Shown: positions 24,843 to 45,751 of the stretch, in pieces
Layout of the letters: the number at the start of each line of letters is the position of its first letter
Numbering within the stretch: position 1 is the stretch's first letter
Notes under the pieces: generated by a model
Seen by the model: only the letters and a program-made list of their open reading frames with translations
Databases searched by the model: none
Told to the model about the DNA's origin: nothing
NCBI RefSeq assembly: GCF_037975245.1
Contig: NC_092577.1
Span: 35,456,898 to 35,520,897, forward strand
Reading direction: 5' to 3'
Origin: Apostichopus japonicus
Taxonomy: Eukaryota > Echinodermata > Holothuroidea > Aspidochirotida > Stichopodidae
Length of the DNA stretch: 64,000 bases
Made by a program: the position numbers and the translations under genes

Positions 24843-25084
24843 TTATATATATATATAAATAAGTCAATAAATAAGTAAAGATCAACACACCATATCATAC
24901 CACTGGCTACACATATATTTCTTATTTACGACTTGGCTTGCCTATAAAAAGTGGTAATGCTGTGTAAATTGTCAGATTCAAAGCACCAGGGGTGCACTCT
25001 GTACAATCATAACACTTGGGTAATACGCCCTCATTAACAGTTATACAAAGCCAGTTCATACTCATTCACATACCATTAGAATCA
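20097..25084. other. Intergenic, no supported gene
   Basis: Mostly AT-rich sequence with G or C homopolymer runs (for example near 20765, 21397, 21667 and 23310). A CpG-rich island-like patch lies at about 23090-23290. A (TA)n run lies at 24791-24860. No exon chain or protein family was recognised. Confidence 0.5.
24791..24860. repeat. (TA)n microsatellite
   Basis: Nearly pure AT dinucleotide run ending in TTTATTTATATAT. It accounts for the tyrosine/isoleucine frame on the minus strand. Confidence 0.95.
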
Positions 25085-25150
25085 GCTAGTTAGGACAATT
25101 TGCTAATGCTATTACCTCTCGAAACTGTACTCCAATATCATGCTCTCAAA

Positions 25151-25197
25151 GCACTGGTATTGTCAGTACAAACTGCTCGTACTGACAATACCAGTGC
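25151..25197. repeat. Perfect 19-bp inverted repeat with 9-nt loop
   Basis: Arm 25151-25169 (GCACTGGTATTGTCAGTAC) is the exact reverse complement of 25179-25197, and the loop is AAACTGCTC. It lies in a dispersed relative of the 92-bp unit of 19.7-20.1 kb. Confidence 0.85.
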
Positions 25198-25239
25198 GCT
25201 GAAGCTAGACATAACACTACAGTATGAAAAAAAAATGTT

Positions 25240-25365
25240 GGGTGGTAGAATCACTGCAGTCGAGGGGTACGGACTTCGGTCTGTGAAAAAGGTCCGGTGT
25301 TCGATTTCTATACTGTCGCCGGATGAGTCCCAAAAGGACGGAACCGGTCGTGAAGTGGATTTTTT
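25240..25365 (+). mobile_element. Degenerate tRNA-derived SINE fragment
   Basis: A B-box-like GGTGTTCGATTTC (25296-25308) follows a tRNA-like segment. Then comes GCCGGATGAGTCCC...GGACGG, resembling the tail of the SINE in ZMYND8 intron 8. The A box is not convincing. Confidence 0.4.
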
Positions 25366-26724
25366 TTTCTGGTGTGTAGATCTTTATTAATTTAATATGT
25401 CATACCACTTGCTACACATTTCATTTACCCCGACTGATTTAGGTAGGTACTGAACCTATATGGAATCTGTGGTATCATACACAAAGTATCAAAGTTTTAC
25501 CAAATGCTGATAATTAGGGACTTAACTGGGAATGCTATTATACCATCAACTTAACCAAGTCTGCACAGCAAATACTTGGATAATCATTATATAGCGCATA
25601 CCGTGTTAATCAGTTTTTGAAGAGTTTTGTTTTTCTCTCTCAAGTGAGACCTACATATGTTGATTACAGTTCAGTCTGTACATGGTTCTATTATACAATA
25701 TAGCAAGCCTTAAGCACTTCCCCCTTCCAGACAATGGCTCTTAATAGAAAACGATAAATACTGCATTGCATTGAAAGAGGTTCGGTTGCATTATATATTA
25801 CCATATACGCCAAGGTGAAAGAAAATGGAGAGGGTATCACTTAAGAGGAAGGAAGAAATAAAACCGATAGAGATTTTATTCTTTATTTTTCTGGTGCCGG
25901 TATTATATGGATAAGAGCACTTGCTTGATAGCATACGGGCAGTGGAGAAGAAGATTTCGTTCAACAAGCAAAATGAGAATATACTTTTGATCGGTCCATA
26001 AAGTCTGAGAAAATCCTCTTGAGAAAACACGAGATTGAATCAAACTCTTCAAATCATTTAAATTGAGAAAAGTAGCTGGTATAACGGTACCGTGTCTGCA
26101 CAGGCCAATTGTTTTAGAGCGTACACGTTAACAGTATAATGATATATAGCCTGGCCATGTCTGCATGTATATATAGGAATTATATAACAGTATGTAAGCA
26201 AGTCAAATGACATCTGCCATATATTTTTGTTTCTAAATCTTTATTTTTTTATTTTATTAATGAAAGCCTCATTATGTATTTCAATGTCAACGCGGATCCA
26301 AGCAATCTTTCCCTTTTGTGTAACTATTTTATGGTAAATTATCACAACATCATGACAAGTATGTTTTGGGCCAATGTTTGGGCCCTATGTTCTCAAACAT
26401 CGACAATAATTGGACGCATGCGCGGTTAGATGTGTTGACCGTTTGTAAATCTCGTACATTAGGCTGCATTATATGCTATAAACTAAGCTCTTAAGCAATC
26501 ACTACGTATATGATACCATTACGTAGTGTCGATCACAGACTCTCAAATAATGGGTCATTTAAAGGTCATTTAACAATACTCTCGAATCGTTAATTGCTTC
26601 GCTGGTAGTTGAATCGGTGACCATCTTCCTGCTCTCTGATTCGGCTATTTAGGGGCAAAACATTTACTAATTTTTACGAAATGCATAATTTGGCCTTAAC
26701 GTCAAGAAGTTCCTTTATATACAT

Positions 26725-27645
26725 GCATATGGTTGGATGGATACATGAATGTATAGACAGATGTAGATCGATTAATGGATGAATGAATATATAGATGGAG
26801 GAATAATCGATGGATCGATAGATGAATGGATATATGTATGGATGAAGACCTATATGGATGGATGTATGGATGGATGCATATATAGATGGATGGATGGATG
26901 AATGAATGAATGCATGCATAGATAGATAGATAGATTGATGGATGGATGGATCGATGAATGGATTGTTCGTTGCGATGGATGGATGTATGCATAGATCGAT
27001 ATATGGATTGATCGATGGGATTGATTGATTGATGGATGGATGGATAGATGAATGGATTGTTCAATGGGATGGATGGATGAATGCATGAATGCATAGATAG
27101 ATAGATAGATTGATTGATGGATGGATGGATCGATGAATGGATTGTTGCGATGGATGGATGTATGCATAGATCGATATATGGATTGATCGATGGGATTGAT
27201 TGATTGATGGATGGATGGATAGATGAATGGATTGTTCAATGGGATGGATGGATGAATGCATGAATGCATAGATAGATAGATAGATTGATTGATGGATGGA
27301 TGGATCGATGAATGGATTGTTGCGATGGATGGATGTATGCATAGATCGATATATGGATTGATCGATGGGATTGATTGATTGATGGATGGATGGATAGATG
27401 AATGGTTTGTTAGATGGGATGGATGGATGAATGCATAGCTCGATATATGGATTGATCGATGGGATTGATTGATTGATGGATGGATGTATCGATGGGGATG
27501 AATGGATGCATGTATAGGTTGATAGATGGATGAATACATGTTATTAACAGATCACGAGATGAATGGATTTATAGATGGGTGGATGATCAATCGATCAATC
27601 GACCAATCGATCAATCGATCGCTAAAGAGATGGATGTATGGATGA
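26725..27645. repeat. GATG/GATA/GATT tetranucleotide satellite with 175-bp higher-order period
   Basis: The region is built from 4-mers of GATN type (GATG, GATA, GATC, GATT) and ends in AATCGATC repeats. A larger unit recurs: TGTTCAATGGGATGG is at 27058 and 27233, 175 apart. The long minus-strand frames (SIHPSI-type) are translations of this repeat. Confidence 0.9.
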
Positions 27646-28404
27646 ATGGTTACATGATGTACAGTATTCAAATAAAAAACGATCTAACAAACTTTTGTTG
27701 ACCTTTTCAATGGGATTGTTTGCCTTCACATTTGTTCATCGATATTAACATTTACCACTGTAGGTATAGGTTACACGCAGAAATGAATTAGATGTATTTA
27801 CATAAACTCATACCAGCGTTTTACGAAGAGTTCGCTTTTATTTTAAGTTCATATAATACAATTAGAATTGAACAGTTGACTTAGCCAGGAATAAATAATG
27901 TTCATCAAACATTCCCAGTTTGAAATATTTTAAGTACACAATGTACGATGGGAGTATTATTCTTTGATAAATTAATCCACCTGTATGCTCGAGATATAAT
28001 TAATATTTAAAGAGGCTTATAAGTGGGAGTCTTTTTAATTATTGATTAATTAATATTTGCTTGATTGCATAGCACAAAATAGTAAACGAATCATCTACTA
28101 GTCTGTTGAAATCTGATGACCAGGGAACTATAGGATGAACTTTTGATAACTAGATATTTGGTAACTCTTTTTCTTTATAATGTAAAAATGGTAGTAACCT
28201 TGACCGGATGAAAAATATAAAGCAATATTTTTCATTCACTTAATATATTTACAATGTATTTTCTTTGTTTGGTTGATCGGTAAGTTATTTGTTATCGCAT
28301 TTGTAGCAGGTTGCATAAGACACGTACATGAGACAGACCCGACCCGCGTAGGCAATCATTAAGTTATAAGGATAGGGCGACCCCGTTATCGTGTTCGTGA
28401 TTAT

Positions 28405-28770
28405 AGACATACATACATACGTTACATACATACATACGTTACGTCGTACATACGTTACGTACATACATACGTTACATACATACATACGCTACATATATAC
28501 ATACGCTACATATATACATACGTTACATACATACGTTACATACATACATACGTTACATACAAACATACGTTACATACAAACATACGTTGCATACATACAT
28601 ACGTTACATACATACATACGCTACATATATACATACGCTACATATATACATACGTTACATACATACATACGTTACATACATACATACGTTACATACAAAC
28701 ATACGTTACATACAAACATACGTTACATACATACATACGTTACATACATACATACGTTATTAAGCACTAA
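28405..28770. repeat. ACATACATACGTT array
   Basis: About 360 bp of 12-17-nt units of ACATACATACGTT with variants ACATACAAACATACGTT and ACATATATACATACGCT. A block with the ACGCT variants occurs twice, so the array has grown by block duplication. The plus-strand frame (YIHTLHTYIR) is a repeat translation. Confidence 0.9.
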
Positions 28771-29261
28771 TCTTCAAATTAAGATTCTTCTATTTTTCTT
28801 CTATTTCTTCTCATTTTATAAGACTCGATATTTTTATTTAAAACCGCTGGTATGTCGTTATTGTTGTAGGGCAATGTGCTTTCATGTACGAGAGATACAA
28901 AAATATATAATAATCATTAAAAACAAGCAGAAATAAAGAAAAACATAAAAGAGAAGCTGTTCATGTGGTCTTCAAAATTATCCAACGGTTTGTAATAAAT
29001 ACTTATATTTGATCAATTATATGCCAGTAATAAGAAAACAAGTTAAATAAAGGGGGAGGGGTCGCTTTGAGTTTTCAACATCTACTGGTATTTCGTTCAT
29101 GGAATTATTAAATGTTCTTTCATGCACGAGACAGACCATGAAAGAGAAAGAAAAAAGAGAAAAAAGGAAAAAAAGCTGCTAAGATGGTGTTTAGTATGAC
29201 TCGACCTTTCATATTAGCTAATTGACTGTTATCAAAGAGGGCCAAATAAAGTGATATACAT

Positions 29262-29268
29262 ACATAAG

Positions 29269-29342
<74 letters not shown>

Positions 29343-29350
29343 CTTATGTG
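29262..29350. repeat. Perfect (TA)n palindrome with unique ends
   Basis: ACATAAGGTGAT, a long TA run, then ATCACCTTATGT: the ends are exact inverted copies. The whole 88-bp segment can form one hairpin or cruciform. Confidence 0.85.
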
Positions 29351-31663
29351 CCCCCTTTTCTTCAAAACTTTCTTTGAAATATGTTGTCTATTAGATCAGC
29401 TGCCGTGCTAACACAAAGGCCGTTCGGTGTCTATTGTACGCACCTACATCTGTGGTATATGAATAGCATTATTATCCTCTCTTTCAATAACCCATCATAA
29501 TATATGTTAACTTTCTTCTCTAAAAACTCTAGATAATACAAATAAAGTTCGTATGGTATTATACACAACACTGTACATTTCTTATACTATATCATTGCTA
29601 CGCTTTAATAGCTTTGGGGAATGACGTCACTTGTTTTCTACCTTTTCAGGAAAGAGTATTTCTAAGCGTGTTATTTTTGTCTTCTTATAACTAACGTTCC
29701 GATTAGTATATACTTTTGTCTATTTCATCGTTCTTTGTTCATTTTCCTTTGAGCTTGTGTCACATGGGTTACCAACAGTTCTTTAGTAACCCTGCTACAG
29801 TTTAGATACATGATGAATAGCCGTACGTTACTTCTTTCTACAAAAATATGTGTAGTCCGTTTCTCTAATTAACAAATACCTGACAATTCTATGTTTAACG
29901 GTCACATGGTGTAAAAACAGTGGCGTTCGCATATTGGAAGGGTCTTGTGATGCGGGCTGGGGCTGGAGGGGGGGGGGGGGGGCAGGAGGCTGGAGGGCAA
30001 TTGCGGGTAAACACTGCCAGTCGATGGATTTTTCGCTACGTTCAGTCGGGAAATATATCATTTCGGAGAGGTTCCCGAAAATGAAGATATTGATGGAAGA
30101 GGGAAAATCAGACTTGTACTGTTTTGGTTAAAAGAATTCTTGGTCAGAATCATATAGTCTATTACTTAGGTTTATGTTTCGCTTATTGTACACACGTTAA
30201 CTAGATACCGTAATTTATATTGTAAAGTTGAATATCTTACGCTATATTTGTGTTTTTTTATGCCATTTTGACTGATACCGGAAGTTTCTGTAAATTTATC
30301 TGTTCGTGTCACAGAAATTCTGGCAACTTGGGCGGCCCGGACTGTACTTTAAAATTCCGCACTCCATAGGTGTATTCCCCTGATCCCATTTACAAATACA
30401 ACGCCTCTCGTCGAAGGCAGAATTTGTCATTCCGGGCCTAGGAAATCCTTTCGTAAGTGTCATGCCCCTATACCTATATCAGTCATAGAATTATTCCCCC
30501 CCCCCCCCACACCCCTCTTCTCCCAACCTTAATCATGTGTACGCCATTGGTTATAAAAACTGGATAGAGCATCGGCACTATGGTCACTGAACTAAACTTG
30601 ACTTTGAAGAATTAAAAATAATAAGTACCCTCTTAAAAGAGAAACTTTACAAAGGGTTTGTGGTGGGACTTCACATGGTGGGACTAAAGACCTTTCAAAG
30701 TCACATGTACCCTTCACAGTGTTAATAGTCATCAATTAGAGTTTACAACACAATGTACATCACCATACAATTGATGGGTTCTTTTGCACCCGGCACAATC
30801 CTTCCAGTCATAAACTGCCAAAAACCACGACCTTCATGTTTAATCAAATCATGAAATGAACCAAACGTGCAGTAAAAGTTCCGTTCTTTGTTCAGTTGTT
30901 ATTCTTGTATTTCTTTAGTTTTTGTCGTCACAATTCAGCATGAATTGCCACCGTTAACGTTTCACTTAAATAAGTTGAACTTAACTGTTGTAGTTCTTCG
31001 TAGATGTTATCTGCTACCTCGATTATAGACAAGGTGGTTCTGCGAGAAAAGAAATTGTCCTCTTAAAAATGAAAGTATTACAAGTATAAATGAAAAACGA
31101 TTTGCTCTATATTGTTCTCTATATTTCTATGAAACAGAAAATCAAGAAGGAGAAATAACGAAAAACTATCAATAAACAAATTGACCAAAGTGAATAATTC
31201 TGTTTTATTTAAAAGCCGGAACAAAAGGCTATACATAAATCACCTCGGTCCTACGTTGTACTGAATGTACAAAAAAGCGGAGGCAACCAAAAACACGCAC
31301 AGATCAACGATTACGTAATTGTCTCACAGTTCACTTAGTTTCCTTCCAATACAATTGACCAATCAGAGACAGTCAGACGACCCCATGATGTTATTCTCAT
31401 CAAATAACGAGTAAGGTACTACAAACACCAGCTCTACAGGAGTTGCGGGTGGATAAACTACACAATAGTATATGTAGTTAACTTTTCCCTCAACCAACTA
31501 TTTCACTTGCTTAACCAGTTTATTTGAGGGAAGTTTCTCATGAAATTCGGATCGCAGTTTTAGGTCTTGTCTTATCTTGTATACTCACTCATATACATCA
31601 TATACATACTCTGTACTTTGCACGACACTAAGGAAGTTGATTTATAATAACTGAAGATTCATT
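29351..31663 (+). promoter_or_regulatory. Upstream region of the SNAG zinc-finger gene, with CCAAT box
   Basis: A CCAAT box (GACCAATCAG, CCAAT at 31359-31363) lies about 300 bp upstream of the ATG at 31664, and a TTACGTAA bZIP-type site lies at 31311-31318. No TATA box is clear and the start of transcription is not known. A TGACGTCA site is at 29622-29629. No other gene is seen in the stretch. Confidence 0.35.
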
Positions 31664-39597
<7,934 letters not shown>

Positions 39598-40398
39598 AAA
39601 AGAAATGTTAAAAATTAATTTTAAGATCATCAGTATCTGTCCTAAAATATGCTAGAAAGTGACAAATAATGGTCACTAATACTCAGATTTCAAGAAGCAG
39701 TTTTCTGCCACCTAGCAAAACCATTGTGCCTCTCACTCCGACATTGAAATGTTTAACTGGAAGCTTCTCAATGTATGGGATTAAGTCGGAAAATCATGGA
39801 ACTTACATTAGAAAACTGTCGTACAAATGAATTCAATGTTGCCAGGACTACCTGATTAAATCATCATACGTCGCACTCTATACAAACGACGTAAGCTCTT
39901 TGGCAAGGAAAAATGTAATTCTTTCGAAAATGTTGTGATATTTAATTTAAAAAAAAAAACAATTTAAAAATTATGATAGAAAAACAAAAAAGAATACATT
40001 ATGTAATCAGCATAGCACTCATTTATGAAATATTAGTCACTCATACTCTAACTGAAAAACTGATTTCACTGACCCCCCCAACGAAATGGGGGGGGGTCAG
40101 AGCTAGGGTAAAATCACGGTTCTCTGTGTAATATCGGTAAAGAATAATGTATTCTAATTTCATAATATATTGATAGAAAGTGGACCCGGTGACATAATTG
40201 TCCCTGTGGCCCGGTCTGGCCCTCTCCTCACCCTGAACTGTCCCCAAATTGGGCCAGCTCTAAACACTGTTAATATATCTCCCCATAGACTGAATTCGTC
40301 TTCATGAGTTGACCATATGTATATTTGAGCAATACACAATGAACAATGTTAAACACGCTATAAATCCTTCTGAAGCCTTTAGTACACTTGTTATATAT
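39598..40398 (+). other. 3' flank of the zinc-finger gene
   Basis: No canonical AATAAA is seen before 40399. ATTAAA occurs near 39855 and AATAAA at 40513-40518, already inside the neighbouring inverted-terminal element. A C-run/G-run pair lies near 40074-40097. No gene is seen. Confidence 0.4.
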
Positions 40399-40860
40399 CG
40401 TCCCCGTTTTGGCGTAGTGACGAATGTGCAAAAAGTGAGTTTTGAGTAAACGCGCTCTAAAGATTTCAACATTTTGACTTTAGTATATCGTTATGAATAA
40501 GGGATCTTTTGTAATAAAAGTTGTCAATATATTTAATATAACAAATAGAACTTTGAGTTCTCATATTTGTTGCTGATCGGAAACTTTCTTACAAAGTAGT
40601 AATTTTAGTGCAAACATATTCGTCGTTATGTCATGTCATTTTTCAGTTAATGTATGACATTCGTCACACATTCGTCACACATTCGTCACTATGCTAGAAC
40701 TAAATTTTGAAGTTTCGTCCTGTCACATACTCATATTCGTCACTATAGTGTGTTGTAGCCATATGGGTACACCGTTAATTTTCACTGTGACGTGGGGAGA
40801 GGTGGGGGGGGGGGAGGGGGTAAGGTGGAATAACCTTAGATAGAAGAAAATAATCAAAGG

Positions 40861-41425
40861 GGTGGTACTTTGGTCTTATTTATGTTAAAAAGAACGCCCA
40901 AGGTTTACTACAATGTATTACATAAACAAGGAATGTTTATACGCAGGTATCAACATACGTATTTTAGTATGTTTCTCTTGGGTGGCATGAATGGGGTCGG
41001 ATAGGGTGAGGGGAGGGGTAGACAGGTCAAGGAGAGCCGGCTGCTGAAAAGGTGGTATATGGGTCGTATTAATTATTAAAAGAACGCCCACGTTTTGTTA
41101 CAATGTATAAAATATACAAGGAATTTGAATGGGTAATGCGCGGATATAAGTTTTTTAGTATATTGCGTCGGAAAGGGGGGTATTGGGGTAGTGGGGTAGG
41201 GAGGGCATGGAGAGCCGGCTGCTGAAAGGGGTGGTACGTTGGTCTTATTTATCTTAAGAAGAACCCCCAAAATTTTCTACAATCTATAAAATATACAAGG
41301 GATTTGCATAGGTTATCAAGATATATCAACATGTGTCTTAGTATGTTTTACTTGGGTGGCATGGAGGGGGTTGGATATGGTGAGGGGAGAGGTTAGAGAG
41401 TGCAAGGAGTGCCTGATGCTGACAA
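40861..41425 (+). repeat. Three diverged ~185-bp tandem units inside the 3.9-kb element
   Basis: GGTGGTA with TCTTATT or a variant starts at 40861, 41051 and 41230. Each unit then has AAGAACGCCCA-like, ACAATGTAT-like and G-rich segments. GAGAGCCGGCTGCTGAAA occurs exactly at the first two junctions. Confidence 0.75.
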
Positions 41426-43023
41426 ATAAATGAAGCTGAATAACATGGATTTAATTTAGATATCACGTTGTTCGTGTTAATTTAATGTCGTTGTGAAATT
41501 CAGTTAGGGCTATACTTATTGCAACCATCCCCTAACATCTTAAAAAGAACTTCAGTACTGTATCATTGAAAAGAACTATACAGGAATACGTATAATGACT
41601 TATCTAGGTTAAATTATCCATTACGAAATTAATTAACATATCCGAATGAGGCTCAATGGTGTTATGTAATCGTTATCCCGACCCCATTCCCCACATCGAC
41701 CGGATCTGTTCCAGCTTTGGGCAAAACCTAGGTCTTAACAACATTGTTTATGAAATTGTTTCGGAAGTCAATTTCCATGGCATGATGGGACAGATACTCT
41801 TTAGTATAACGGTGTGGATCCTTATAAAGCTCAGTAACAATTATATTGGCAGGCGCCGTGCCTTAAATGATGTATCACAAGTCCTGCATCATTGGTATGT
41901 TATTAGTGTGATAATTTATCTGGTATATTATAAATATAGCTTCAAAATTCTTTCTTTGTTTTTTTTTTTGCAATATAAAATGGTACCAAACAGGCACTGC
42001 ATATATCACATGTAGTATTGAAAACATTGTCCTTTGCATTTTCGTTAAAGAAAGGCACAGCGTAAGCCACACTAGATACTATTTAATATGCTTAATACCT
42101 TTGATACATGGCAAGAAAAGGTCAAACTGCCATAGATGTATATTCCAGTACGTAGCCTTTTTGGAGGTTCTAGCGACCTGATAGAATGAGACCTTCATGT
42201 TTTATGTCTTTTTTAATTTTCAAAACACATTTCCTTTGATATTTGGAGGTTAAGCAATAAATTGTTGCTGTCACATGTTGGAACTATGTCATTTACAGAA
42301 CACTGATAATTTGATTGATCAGTTTCAACGGAGCTTTTGGAAATTTTGCATGATAAAGCAGTATCATGGGCATATTTTGTACCAGAAATGTGTGAGTTTG
42401 ACCTAATTTCATCAGTACATAGTAAATAATATAGCAGATAATGCCCCCCCCCCCCCCAGGCACATCAACCCTTATTTCCGACATTTCCGATAACCCTTTA
42501 TCCTACATCTTGAAGAAATTGTGCCAGCCAATGAATAAGCCATGTTTCTTTCATTAATCGTGAAAGATCAATCAATTGATTTGGTAAAACATATAAAATG
42601 CACTTGAATAGTCAAGAAAAGACCCTTTTTATAGTTATTTCCTTACAATCTAACTGAGACACAGAATCATGGATTAATAAAATGTCTGATGTCTGCAGGA
42701 CATTGGGTTCTTCGATTGGCTTATAACATCCGTTCTGGAACAGCAAGTGCCTTCGCCTTTCTTATGTAGAGAACCTTAGTTAACAATCCAAATGTATGGA
42801 AACCAGGGCTGGGGGTGTATCAGTTTGGCGAAGTTCATTTGGTTTCTGTGTCCATGTTTTGACTTGTTTTTTTTTCTCCAAAAAGTCTGGTATAACTTTC
42901 CCTTATGACCCTGGACTTCTCAGCCTGTGGAAGAAAACATCCAAGATTCTCTCATTTCTAAATGGTGCTATACAGATTTTCTACTAATTCTGTCTAACGC
43001 CGCCACCCACAACCCACAACCCG

Positions 43024-43064
43024 ACCTCCCCGTCCTTTGTAGCATAGTTTCTATACTTAGTAGA
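43024..43064. repeat. Hairpin with ~15-bp arms inside the 3.9-kb element
   Basis: GTAGCATAGTTTCTA on the left pairs with TAGAAAAACTATGCTAC on the right, apart from a 2-nt bulge. The loop is short (TACTTAG). Confidence 0.65.
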
Positions 43065-44922
43065 AAAACTATGCTACTACCTTCCAAAGTTTCATGTAAA
43101 AGTGTGTGACCTATATCTATGTCACTAGGTATTACTTAGCCAGATAGAGGTAGTTATAAATTAAGCTAGACTAATGTTTATGAAGAGCAAAGCCGCCAAT
43201 AGCTATATGAAACTGAAGACTGGAGGAAGTCTAAAGTGGAAATGAGCTGGTGTTTTGATGTTTTAACTTGTCATAATACTGCTATTTGTGTATTGGACTG
43301 TTAACATTTACATTGAGACTGTGACAGAAAACCAAGAGAATTAATGAATAACACAACCCCCCCCCCCTCCCACTCCATCCCAAGTCTCACTATGACATCA
43401 AACATTGGCCAAAAAGGTAGCTCCATGCCAATTTACTCCCGTACAGTGCAAGATAAAGGTCTTAGATATGTTCGGGATAAGTTCATCACAAGGATCTCCG
43501 TTATATAAGTTCATTACGATGGTTTGGATTCCTTCTATTTAATCCTAAGGTATTGTTAGGCTGACACTAAGAATGGCTTAAATTAATTAACCTTGGTCTA
43601 AGTATTGTAGTCTTGGCGGTCACAATTACAATTTGAGTGGTTTTTCATAATTTTTATACAAGTTACATCCATGGGCATCATGGTCCTGACTTACACCATG
43701 GGTTTCCTCATTTACATAACTCTAATTAAATGTACCGACACTGTTGTTACACTGATTCAGTACAGAAATAGCGTTACTGTAGTCTATAGCTACTCGCGCA
43801 ACAGGTATAAGCATCCGATGTACTGCAATCATAACACTAGGCTGCTATTTAGGTTTACTATTGTTGACCCACTGGTCAATCCGTTTTCACGATTGAGGCT
43901 ATCGTGTAGGAGATACTGCATTAATTAATTAATAGATGAGGTGGAAATAATAAAGATATTACCTTCACATAGTCAGGGGTGCTTTCAAATGGACGTATGT
44001 TGGTTCTAAAATCAGTATGACATGGTTTTATGTTCGACTTGTCCCAAAGGGTAATATTCGTCGTTATGCAAAAACGCAGAAACTTTGACAAATTGTATTA
44101 CTGAGTGGTCATAATGACGAATGTAGTATTCGTCAGTATGTGAAAACGAGAATGCGCCTTAGATGGACATTCGTCAAAAACCAGTCAGAAATAACGAAGA
44201 AACTAGACATTTTTTGAACTTCTAACCCGGCTCAATCGATTCTTCACCCTCGAAATAGGTAACAACAATATTTAACTCAATTTCGCCAAAAGTGCATATT
44301 CGTCACTACGCCAAAACGGGGACGATATGTATAGCCTATACTCAGTGTGCTCTTAACATGTAGATATATTACTAACATAAGATCCTATACCTGTCTTACA
44401 TCGCTCCTATACATTCTTACTTTTTTAATATTTGAAGAATAAATTTCAGAACTGTCATGACAATATGCTACGTTGATTCTCGCCTTATTTTGAGGAGCAT
44501 GTGTATTTTAAGTTAACCATGTCATTTACTTCCACTTTTTGGCAAAAGAACTCATCTTTAGTAACGTAAATAATATAATAATAAGTGCAATACTGCTCGT
44601 TAAACGAAATGCTAAATATATATCACATTACTGCAGAAGAGTTTAATATTGTGCCGCCTAAAACATCAAACATGTCTTGCTGATACGCCTATTGGTACAC
44701 TGTATTACGAACCATGGCAACCACTTGCATAAGCACCGAAAAAACACATATTTATATATAATATGTATATTACATTTCCTTGCAATATTCAATCAATTTG
44801 ATACACATTTTTTTCTCTGTTTGTAAATAATTAAGAAGTCTTGTCTAGTAGGTTTTTGTATTATATTGAATAATGTTAATTTTGAGTATTAATTTAAGCA
44901 GAGCCATGTACATTTTACGGAA

Positions 44923-44966
44923 TGACGTCACCGGGATCTACACGTAATTTGCATATTATTACGTCA
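44923..44966. promoter_or_regulatory. CRE-octamer-CRE-like cluster
   Basis: A palindromic TGACGTCA (44923-44930), an octamer ATTTGCAT (44947-44954) and a half-CRE TTACGTCAT lie within 45 bp. This is a candidate enhancer or promoter for bZIP and POU factors, but no gene is seen next to it. Confidence 0.3.
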
Positions 44967-45668
44967 TTATGCGACGTGCAGTATAAACCTACACAGTTTA
45001 AGCAAGGAATGATGTTTACATATGTTAATGGTATTAAAACCTGTGATCTCGCTGTCCTAACAGTAGTAGTGGGGTGGAAGGTGGGGGGGGGGGACAAAAA
45101 TGTCCATAGGCAAAGCTATCAAGCTATATTTGGCTGGTGGGCCACCCGGCATTTATGGTGTATTTTTACCCTCAATGGTCTCTTTATCTTGGGACCCATG
45201 AGCCCCCTATCACCCTCCAGATATCGCAACTGATTATTTGGTTCCTAATATATGTTTACTCTAACTTGATGTGTAATTTTCTTTGTTGGAAAGTTGATAA
45301 TTTTGTTATTAATAAATTCTTAAACACGTAAGTAATGTACCCGTTTGTTCTATTCTAATTTGGTGTGTTGTCTGATTAAATTCTAACGGCATCTCCGCGC
45401 ACAGTGCATGATTATTGGAATGGGACAGCTTTGAGTGATTAATATCCCAGATGAGAGAAAATGTATTCAGAGTAGAAATTAAATGTAGCCTTGGTTTGAT
45501 CAGAGTGAACATTATTATATATCATAAATTATAGTACCCGCCATTTTAGCATAATTTCTCTCGATAGGGGAAGGGTCACCTCTCCCCTGGACGACATAAT
45601 CTCTCCCCTGGACACATCTGATCTTCCCCTCCCATGACGACATTCACATACTCGCCTATTACGTAACC

Positions 45669-45701
45669 GTATATATATATATATATATCTATATATCTAT
45701 A

Positions 45702-45749
<48 letters not shown>
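45669..45749. repeat. (TA)n microsatellite with interspersed TATC
   Basis: About 80 bp of TA dinucleotides interrupted by TCTATA-type units. Confidence 0.95.

Positions 45750-45751
<2 letters not shown>

Larger units (their letters stand above)
40399..44324. mobile_element. 3.9-kb element with ~31-bp terminal inverted repeats, no transposase seen
   Basis: The left end CGTCCCCGTTTTGGCGTAGT (continuing GACGAAT) recurs as the reverse complement at the right end with one mismatch in about 31 nt. ATAT flanks both ends (40395-40398, 44325-44328), either as a target duplication or as part of the termini. Subterminal ATTCGTCACTATG-like motifs cluster near both ends (for example 40670-40690, 40732, 44056 and 44128). 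Inner open frames of up to 119 codons match nothing I recognise, so it is a non-autonomous DNA element of unknown superfamily. Confidence 0.6.

Noticed and set aside
26674..27539. Long minus-strand SIHPSI-type open frames
   Set aside because: They are translations of the GATG-type tetranucleotide array.
28405..28770. Regular repeats resembling a CRISPR array
   Set aside because: There are no unique spacers of constant length, the units are 12-17 nt, and the genome is animal nuclear DNA.
28391..28936. 181-codon YIHTL-type open frame
   Set aside because: It is a translation of the ACATACATACGTT array running into flanking DNA.
41656..42015. 119-codon open frame inside the 3.9-kb element as a possible transposase
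   Set aside because: No catalytic motif or family resemblance, and no splice sites extending it.
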